Below, piece after piece: positions 57,210 to 64,000 of a DNA stretch of 64,000 nucleotides. The DNA lies in contig MU008163.1 of assembly GCA_010909165.1 (NCBI GenBank), forward strand, positions 744,001-808,000, in the 5' to 3' direction. The translations under genes were made by a program, and so were the position numbers. Every line of letters begins with the position of its first letter. The stretch's first letter is position 1. Below the pieces are notes generated by a model that saw only the letters and a program-made list of their open reading frames with translations, ran no database searches and was not told where the DNA came from. Source of the stretch: Anthoceros angustus (lineage: Eukaryota; Streptophyta; Anthocerotopsida; Anthocerotales; Anthocerotaceae).

Positions 57210-58340
57210 ACATTATGGTCCGCCTTCATGTAAAAGGCGCATCGAATCAAGATGTCGCAACGGCGTGGATGAACCAACTGCTTATGCTTATTGCCGAGAG
57301 AATGCCAAACATTGAAGTGTATCACCTTCCGACTCTTACTCAAAAGGCGAGGTGTTTCAAGAATACAAGCAACATATTACAAGAAGATGGTTTCTCATTC
57401 CTACTTTTGTCGACTTTGGGCTCGCACTTCACAAGGTGAAAATTCAAGAGCAATCGGTTTGCCTTGTGCACAACCCGCGATTACCTCAAACGAAATATAA
57501 AGAGCGAGAAAAGCAGAGAAAAACAAGGTGAGGCTTGATGTGAAATTGGCACGGGATGGTCTGGCCTGCGTGGCGGCCACAATGGCGGCGACAATAGTCA
57601 CCAAGAGGCGAGTTTGTGAAGTCCACCGCGACTCAGATTTATGCGGTGTTCCTTCCGAGCGGCGCTTATTCCTCAACGTTGTTTGGGTGATTATTTTGCG
57701 AAGCATTTGAAGTCGATCCGAGGCGCATCATCAAGTCCGAGAGAGAAAATGCATCAAGCACGCGTGAAATGTTATGGAGACCCGGCAAAGTATATCGGGA
57801 TATCCATCGACGGATGGACCAACGAGACACCGCTTCCACATTTCACGCGTTTACCCAAGGACCCGTCGGATGTAGGTTTGATCGGCGTCCATGTTGTGGG
57901 GTGCATGATTTATAACTACACCATGTCGGAACTATCATGGCATACGGAACATCCGAACGATGCAAACCTCGACTATAGCCAATATCCAGATGTCATTTCA
58001 AATTACGAGGACTACTACCAAAGGTTCTTTATCTTCAACTCGACAACACGCACGGGAGAATAAGAATGCCGCTATTCGCTTACCGAATATGTTGGTAGAG
58101 CTTAAGGTTTTGAGAAGGTAAAAGTAGGATTCCTCACGGTTGGGCACACTCATGACCAGTTGACGGATGTTTTCGAGGTTTTCAATAGTGCTTGCGAAGG
58201 AAGCTTTACGCTTGCCCAAACCGACCGGTATTTTGGAGAATGCATATACGCCCAAACCAAAAATTATGGAGGTGAAAGAAGTTCCGGACTTCAAAGTTTG
58301 TGTGGCCAATACCTTATGGTAAAATGGCTATAAACAAAGT
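57210..58340 (+). pseudogene. DUF7869-like transposase gene, frameshifted
   Basis: Plus-strand frames reconstruct the core of a large plant and algal transposon protein. In order they are WMNQLLMLIAERMPNIEVYH, then SPREKMHQARVKCYGDPAKY, then IGISIDGWTNETPLPHFTRL. Next come VGLIGVHVVGCMIYN and HPNDANLDY, then LYLQLDNT with RENKNAAI at about 58035, then VGFLTVGHTHDQLTDVFEVF at about 58125. The DG, DNT and HTHDQ blocks are the conserved acidic positions I associate with DUF7869 proteins. At least four frameshifts and a stop at 58062 make it non-functional. The family name rests on motif recall, not a search. Confidence 0.62.
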
Positions 58341-59870
58341 TGTCGGAAACAGTTGCACAATATATCTTTTCAAAGATCCAAAATAACCCGAGAAACGCGA
58401 GGTGAGCGCGGACTTATTCGTGATGAGGGGCAAACAATATTCCACGATGAATACCGGTCACCGGACGAGGGTTTGGAGTTTTGAATAATGTCCCATCTAC
58501 TCCTATTCAAGCTCGTTTGGTTCATTTGGAGGTCCAAGTAAAAAGCGGTTGCAGAGGGAGAGATCCCGAAGAAGTCTTGCAAAGAATGCGTGGGAAACTA
58601 GAGGAAAACTCGGGACCCATTTGGGCGCAGTGAGGATATTTGGTGGGAGGAATTGTGAGCAATCACCATCGTGGACAAGATAGCATGTGAGCATGCCGAG
58701 GAATTGAAGACCCCTTGGCAATGGTACGATAGAACACATAATGAAGAGTTGCATCGCCTGGTTGTACCAGGTGAGATTTTACAGATCCAATCGGCAAGTG
58801 CCCCGGACATGTATGTTGGAGCGCATCGACAGGATGATGCGCCAAGGCGAACAAGCTTGAACGGCGATGTGTTGGAGATACAAACAGTCACATGATTGCG
58901 GTGCCTTGTGAGATGACAACGATAATCGACCATTCGGCTCGCAAAAGTTCTACAGTGGACTTCCAATGTGACGCCCATTCATTAAAGTCCATTGGTGGGT
59001 GACTAAATGCAGCGCATTTGAAGGTGTACCTAGAGGAGATGATTTTACGATCGCCACCAACGCTGGCATGTGGGGTCGCTCTCAGCGAGCATGAGGTTGC
59101 GGAAACACGTCGACAAATTGCTTCTTCGGACACATTCATCTTGGCATACGGGTTTTCTCTAACAAAATGAAGCAACTAAATGCAAGGACCAACCAATACG
59201 GAAAAACATGTACGTTTTGCGCTCTGCGGAGGAAGCTCCGGAACATATGGAAGGAAGGGACGTCATGGATGATGGCGTTGCGAGAAGATGTTGCATCAGG
59301 CGAGGACATTGAAACACTTGATGAACATGGTTCATGGAGTTGATTAGTTAGTTTTCGATTGACCATGGACTCCTACTAGTCTTTGGGTATGGGAAGGTAT
59401 GCGCCTGACCGCGACTTCAGGAGTGGATAGGTTGTGTGTTCCCCATGGACATAAACGGCTTAACCAAGTGCAGAGTATGGGCACACAAAATGACGGTACA
59501 ACACAGAATTTGCGATTATGTTCCAAATCAGCCAAAACCGTGTCTCTATTCTGATGGACCTTATTTTTTTAGGACAACACATGATAAGACCGGCCTGTAA
59601 GACAAATGTTCAAACGCATCCACCAGTTCCGGTCCCCACACTTTTTCTGAAGTTTTGGAGGAATGAATTCAAAGACAATAATTTTTTTGGCCACGTTCTT
59701 TTCCGGTCCTGTCGAAAAGTGGATGCCAAATTTCTTCAAAACCCGCAATAACGTACATGGTTTTCTGGGACATGCTTTTTTTTGGATATGATGATGGGAA
59801 AGTTTACTGCCTTTTGCCCAGCAGCCCATTTCAACGGAATCCGCCGATATTGCGCAGACTCTGTTCTAGA
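58341..59870. other. No gene recognised
   Basis: Short frames on both strands. One minus-strand frame at 59569-59829 is rich in lysine and cysteine but matches nothing I know. It may include the 3' flank of the DUF7869-like element. Confidence 0.35.
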
Positions 59871-59941
59871 TGGGTCGGCTGAAAGTCTCCTCCATAAGAG
59901 TCCAACCCATAGGTAGGATCCAGTGCCCGTCAAGGCATGGA

Positions 59942-60310
59942 TCAAGGACCTCCATGTCCCCCCTGTGCCCCCTTGGCCATGGCCTGTTTGTCCTCCTCCT
60001 GGTCTTCTGTTGCCCCCTTCTTCCTTGCTGTGGCTCTGGTCTTGGAGCCTGTTACAGTTGTTGCTTCCTTAGCAACAAGGTCTGGAGTTGTTGCTTCCTT
60101 AACAACGGCTTCGGCGGTTGCTATCTTAGCAACAACCTCGGCTGTTGCTATCTCAGCAACAGGTACTTCAGTGGTTGCTTCCTTAGCAACCGGTGGGTCG
60201 GTTGCTACCTTAGCAACCTCCTGTGCCACGGTTGCTTCCTTAGCAACCGGCTGCTCCACTGTTGCTATCTCAGCAACAGGTTCTTCCATGGGAGCCTCTG
60301 CATCTTCCAC
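59942..60310 (-). CDS. Tandem-repeat protein, VAKEAT/VAEIAT type
   Basis: A minus-strand frame of 122 codons. Most of it is nine to ten copies of a short motif, VAKEAT or VAEIAT, separated by four to seven residues (for example PVAKEATTEVPVAEIATAEV). It ends in a basic then acidic tail (KTRATARKKGATEDQEEDKQ). The DNA repeats carry a palindromic GTTGCT...AGCAAC word. The alanine and glutamate content suggests an extended helix. I recognise no family. It lies between the CACTA transposase and the shared 470-base repeat, so it may be a CACTA accessory product. The start and any introns are uncertain. Confidence 0.42.
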   Translation of the reverse strand: MEDAEAPMEEPVAEIATVEQPVAKEATVAQEVAKVATDPPVAKEATTEVPVAEIATAEVVAKIATAEAVVKEATTPDLVAKEATTVTGSKTRATARKKGATEDQEEDKQAMAKGAQGGHGGP

Positions 60311-60513
60311 GGTGGCTCTCCTTGCAGTCTTGGCCCTCTTGGCCTCCTTCCAGCCCTTCCTAGCCTCGTCCCTCTCCTCCTACTAGGCTCTAGTAGACTT
60401 TTCTTATTTCCTAACCTACTTCACATTCCAACTCCACACGATTCTCACAACTTAAACACAAAACAAAAAAAACACTCCTTTCGAGGGGGTCTGAGTACCC
60501 ATGTGGTCACCAC

Positions 60514-60983
60514 AATGACGAAGGGATCTTCCATGTCATGGAAGCATGTGATTTGATTGTGAAGTGTTGTCACTGCATTGGCAGTAGGAAAGGGCATGCT
60601 TTGGTGGTTGGGGCAACCTTTGCCTTTGTGTTTACGCCGATAGACCTCAATAGTCCTTTGGAGGTGCAAGTCTGTTGCGGCCTTTCCAGGTCGGATTTTC
60701 TCTTTAGTTAGCTTTGTTTAGCGCCATCAGATGGCACGTCCACATTTGTGCCCGTAACATGAAGGCACTGGGTGGTATTACATTTCAACATTTCTGTACA
60801 TCCCGGTGATCGTGGGTTTACATGTCTTTTCCAATAGCAAATCCGAGAAGGCACGGTGTGCAAATGAACCACCCCCACCTTCTCCCACATCCGGGTGTGC
60901 TAACGCTTTCTTTGGGCGTGTCAGACAAGCGTGAATGGCCTGTTTTGTGGTCACTTCGATATCGATACACCTTCCTTGTGTCC
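60514..60983 (+). repeat. Dispersed repeat, copy B (partner 1474-1953)
   Basis: The plus strand keeps the open frame KCCHCIGSRKGHALVVGATF seen in the copy at the left end. It adjoins the CACTA transposase remains. Confidence 0.8.
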
Positions 60984-61135
60984 ACAGCCATGAAACCGCT
61001 CATGTCTTCTTCCATAGACACTGGGTTTGAAGATACGTCACACAAAAATCACTTGATTTGGAGGACAAAGGCACAAAAGTCTGCTCCCTCGAAAGTCACG
61101 TCTAGAATCTATTCAACCTGGCCGAAAAACTGAAC
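60818..61135 (-). pseudogene. CACTA element DUF4216-like region
   Basis: Minus-strand frames downstream of the transposase read FGQVESILDVTFEGADFCAF and then FMAVDTRKVYRYRSDHKTG. This fits the small domain found after TNP2 and DUF4218 in many plant CACTA proteins. The similarity is modest and position carries much of the weight. A stop and a frame change interrupt it. Confidence 0.45.
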
Positions 61136-61177
61136 AGGTTGGTCTTCCATGTCAAAGGTCCCAAAAACCGAACTGTC

Positions 61178-63165
61178 CTAGGTGGAGCGGCGATGCAGGT
61201 CACCGGTTATGGTGCGGTAATGGTACCCCATTGTCTCCAAACCACTGTAACTATTGACCCGCTTACGCGGCCCGTTCACCATGGCCCGAATATCGTTGTA
61301 CTGTTCCAGGGATTGCCAATGGCCAGTTCGGACACCGGCTTCCAACCACGCGAGGAAAGTGGCCCGGTGCTGTCCCTCAGCATCAAACTCCATTCGAATC
61401 CCCTCCAAAGTTTCCGAGTGGAGCAGGAAATGCCAGTGCAAACGCTTTTGCTCCACGGGTGTTAGGGTTCTGGGTTGTGCTTTCCCGATGGGACGCTCTC
61501 CATCCCGGTCGATCGATGTGTGCTGGAACAAATGAGCCTGAGCCGGATTCCTTTCCGCCACGTAGTCCGTTGCATAAAACAAGCTCTCCATTGCCAAGTA
61601 CCCAGTGGCATACTTCCTTTGGGCCGAGCTTTCTGGCAGATTGATTGCTTCAAGACATTCATATGCCGCTCGATAGGGTACATCCATCGAACATACACCG
61701 TGCCGTGCGTGGCAACTTCATCTAGCAGGTGGATAAAGAGGTGCTACATCGGATTCCAAAACACGGAAGGGTAATACCGCTCCAAGGCCACCATTGTATC
61801 CACAACCTGAGCCCGCATTGCAGGGATTTCTGTGGGCTTGATTGCCTTCTACAAATCCACAAGTAGATGGAGCTCAGCTGTATGAAGGCTTTGTACTCCG
61901 GGCCTCTCAAACGGTGGCGTAGTGCAATAGGAAAATAAAATTGGAGGAGCAAGTGCCAGTCGTGACTCTTCAGCCCTGTGACTGTTGCCCCACCAAAGCA
62001 GGTTGCAAGGTTGGACCCAGATGCCGTTGGTGGTTTGATGTTGCATAGCTCCACTTTCACGGCCTGTAAGTCATTTTTGCTCAATGTGTATGACGCAGGG
62101 GGGAGGTGGGCCTCCCCTGCGTCATCCATAACAGGCCACAGCCACGGCTTGGAGTGCACATTCATAAGGTCAATCCTTGCATTGTGGGTGTCCTATTTGC
62201 CACTCCATATGTTCCAAAAAGCCTGGCAGTTGTTAACTTCCGTGTGCATCATGTCTTTCAGCCACAGCTTCGGAATAGCTAGCAAGTAGGGCAGCATTTG
62301 AACGAAAGCCGAGCGGCGCCTGACACCCCATGACATTGCAGCCGCCCGCTCACTTGGGGTCGCATTTTCCCAAGCATCCATCTCGTCAATGATGTCCTGC
62401 ACGGTTCGGGAAGGGGCGCCGGCCGCATATCCCTTGCATTGTTGAAAAACTCACGGTGGTCATGCCGCTTGCTATCGTGGATGGCAGGGCACCATCTGCG
62501 GTGCCCATCGCAAATGACTTTATCCAAAGCCTGCGACCATCTAGCTTCCAAAAGCCCCCCGTAGTCCACACAACAACGATAGCCTCTCACTTGCAAGCCG
62601 AAAAGCGCTCCGAGTCCAGGGTAGTCACATGTCGCGTGCAGCACGGCAGCCCTCAGGATGAAAAAGTGTCCCGGGTCAGACACGGCTTTGGAATGATCAG
62701 CGCATGGGACACCCACCCACAAGGTCGCCAGCTCCTCCAACAAAGGTTGGAGATACACATCCATATTCTTCACCTGTTTCGGCCCCGGAATGATTAAAGG
62801 CATAAGAATCCGCTGCTTCTTTGTCGTGAGCCATGGAGGAAGATTGTGGATGAAAATGAGAGGCCAAATGGAGTATGAGGAAGAACGATGGCCGCTTGGA
62901 TTGAAGCCGTCTGTAGAGATACCGAGGCGAAGATTTACATCTTCGGGCCTGCACCCACTATCAAAATGAGCGGGTGTGTCGGCCATTATCTGCACTTGAC
63001 CATCAGTGCTCCTATGGTCCTTCCACCATATCAGTTTACGTGCTGTTGAAGAGCACGCATACATTTGGCGGAGGCGATCCGCCAGCGGGAAATAAAACAT
63101 TGTCTTCCGCGAAATAGGTTGCCCAGTGGCACCCTCGCGATATTTGGGCTCACCGCAAACGTGGC
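61178..63165 (-). pseudogene. CACTA (En/Spm) transposase, TNP2 and DUF4218 domains
   Basis: On the minus strand, from 63165 down, the order is that of plant TNP2 transposases. There is a zinc-binding CHVCGEPKYREGA with FYFPLADRLRQMY. Next come VNLRLGISTDGFNPSGHRSS, YSIWPLIFIHNLPPW, then LMPLIIPGPKQVKNMDVYLQ. A following WRYCCVDYGG-like cysteine region and later YLLAIPKLWLKDMMHTEVNN and NARIDLMNV also match. The DUF4218 part has PPASYTLSKNDLQ, GLKSHDWHLLLQFYFPIALR, then RWMYPIERHMNVLKQSICQK and ARPKGSMPL. At least four frame breaks (about 62300, 62190, 61720 and 61690) inactivate it. It is a class II cut-and-paste element. Confidence 0.9.
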
Positions 63166-63367
63166 AAGAGGTCTGGCGGGTTTGAAGGGTTTGGCGGCTT
63201 CCTCCTCCAAATTGGATTGTCCCTCTTGCGAAGCACTGGCTATGAAGTCTTGCATCAACCTGTGCAAGCGCTCCACCTCGGAACCCAGTACCCGCCCGCC
63301 GTTGGGTATGTCTGACAAAGGTACTTCATCCACGGACTCCGGGGCCGCAAACGCACAAGCCCCAACC

Positions 63368-63487
63368 GGAGGGGCGGTGAGGGGCTCACCGCCACTCACC
63401 GGAGGGGCGGTGAGGGGCTCACCGGAGGGGCGGTGAGGGGCTCACCGGAGGGGCGGTGAGGGGCTCACCGGAGGGGCGGTGAGGGGC
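63368..63487. repeat. 23-bp tandem repeat within the CACTA N-terminal region
   Basis: Five units start at 63368, 63401, 63424, 63447 and 63470, built of GGAGGGGCGGTGAGG and GGCTCACC. The first unit has a 10-base extension. Because 23 is not a multiple of three, each added unit changes the reading frame. Confidence 0.93.
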
Positions 63488-63494
63488 CCGGACA

Positions 63495-63810
63495 CAAGCC
63501 CCAACCCCGCCCATCGGTTGTGGATGCACATAGGCATGGATGGTCTGATCTACCTGGATGTCTGCCGGGTGTGCCTGTGACAAGCAAACAACATTGTTAG
63601 TGAGCTCCCAAGATTTGCCTACGCGAGCAATGCCAAGGTGCTTGCACAACCTGGACATATTGCCTCACCTCGGCAAGTAGGCGCGCCCATGAACGGACGT
63701 GACAGTCTGCGACGTCCGCGTGGATGGGGCGTGTGCTTCCTTCGCAACCAGGGCAATTGCAGAGGACCCGAGGTATTTGACGGTTGGTGTAAGGAGGATC
63801 CATAGCATCT
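63495..63810 (-). pseudogene. CACTA transposase N-terminal region
   Basis: Minus-strand frames read VLCNCPGCEGSTRPIHADVA and CHVRSWARLLAEVRQYVQVV, then KSWELTNNVVCLSQAHPADI. A cysteine cluster followed by a helical segment upstream of TNP2 fits the N-terminus of a CACTA transposase. The link to the TNP2 exon crosses the 23-base repeat and probably an intron. The terminal CACTA sequence was not found. Confidence 0.45.
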
Positions 63811-64000
63811 CACCCGATGCCTAGCTATGGCGGAAATGGCATCCAGCGTCTTTGCGAGTAAAAGGGGAGTTCACAGGCGGTAGGAGAGTCCCGCTCACGG
63901 CTAAGGCCGCCCCGGGAGGCGTTGGGTCATGGGGTTTGTGAATGGATGCCGTTGGAGGCAACAATGGGCCGTTGGGAATGCTGTCAAGGCCATCCCCTCC

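Noticed and set aside
59870-60556. Cysteine- and leucine-rich plus-strand frame of 228 codons
   Set aside because: It is the antisense of the VAKEAT repeat gene. Its regular CFLSN pattern is a by-product of that repeat.

Overview
The window is plant nuclear DNA in which a small, decaying gene neighbourhood (about 2-16 kb) sits between large blocks of dead transposable elements. The plant assignment rests on four things. There are short GT-AG introns in several genes. There is a cytochrome P450 of the plant CYP85 clan. A Ty3/gypsy element carries a tRNA-Asp type primer binding site of the Athila/Tat kind. A CACTA (En/Spm) TNP2 transposase is present. The species cannot be read from the sequence. 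The divergence of the arginine decarboxylase and thaumatin-like relics from flowering-plant proteins hints at a non-flowering land plant, but that is inference.

Region by region. 1-1950 holds a deleted Ty1/copia piece, an anonymous ORF, and a repeat shared with 60.5-61.0 kb. 2.0-2.7 kb is a thaumatin-like protein (TLP) relic whose first exon has been replaced by that repeat. 3.2-5.75 kb is a nine-exon P450 with two apparent frameshifts. 6.5-9.05 kb holds the two ends of an arginine decarboxylase (ADC) pseudogene on the minus strand, with a long foldback between them. 9.0-10.6 kb is internally repetitive. 11.07-11.88 kb is a second TLP on the minus strand. 12.24-12.44 kb is a 12-bp AT minisatellite. 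12.86-16.16 kb holds a duplicate of the P450 5' end fused to two tandem copies of the ADC N-terminal region.

16.2-23.2 kb is AT-rich and built of nested direct and inverted repeats around a dead LINE. 23.3-25.1 kb is an uncharacterised coiled-coil gene on the minus strand. 25.1-26.7 kb is a fuller copy of the copia element seen at the left edge. 27-34.9 kb is mixed, with GC-rich repeats, a spliced RING-finger relic and an unidentified ORF. 34.9-36.95 kb is a degenerate transposase-like gene. 37.7-38.5 kb is an LTR remnant.

40.0-52.66 kb is a compound Athila/Tat-type gypsy element with the order LTR, internal region, LTR, partial internal region, LTR. 52.7-55.5 kb holds spliced but unidentified minus-strand ORFs. 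57.2-58.34 kb is a transposase-like gene resembling plant and algal DUF7869 proteins. 59.9-63.8 kb is a CACTA element on the minus strand.

No gene in the window is clearly intact. The P450 is closest: its domains and most splice sites are sound, and its two single-base frameshifts could be sequence errors, because repeat copies in this window differ by many small indels. No tRNA, rRNA, CRISPR array or organellar gene was seen.
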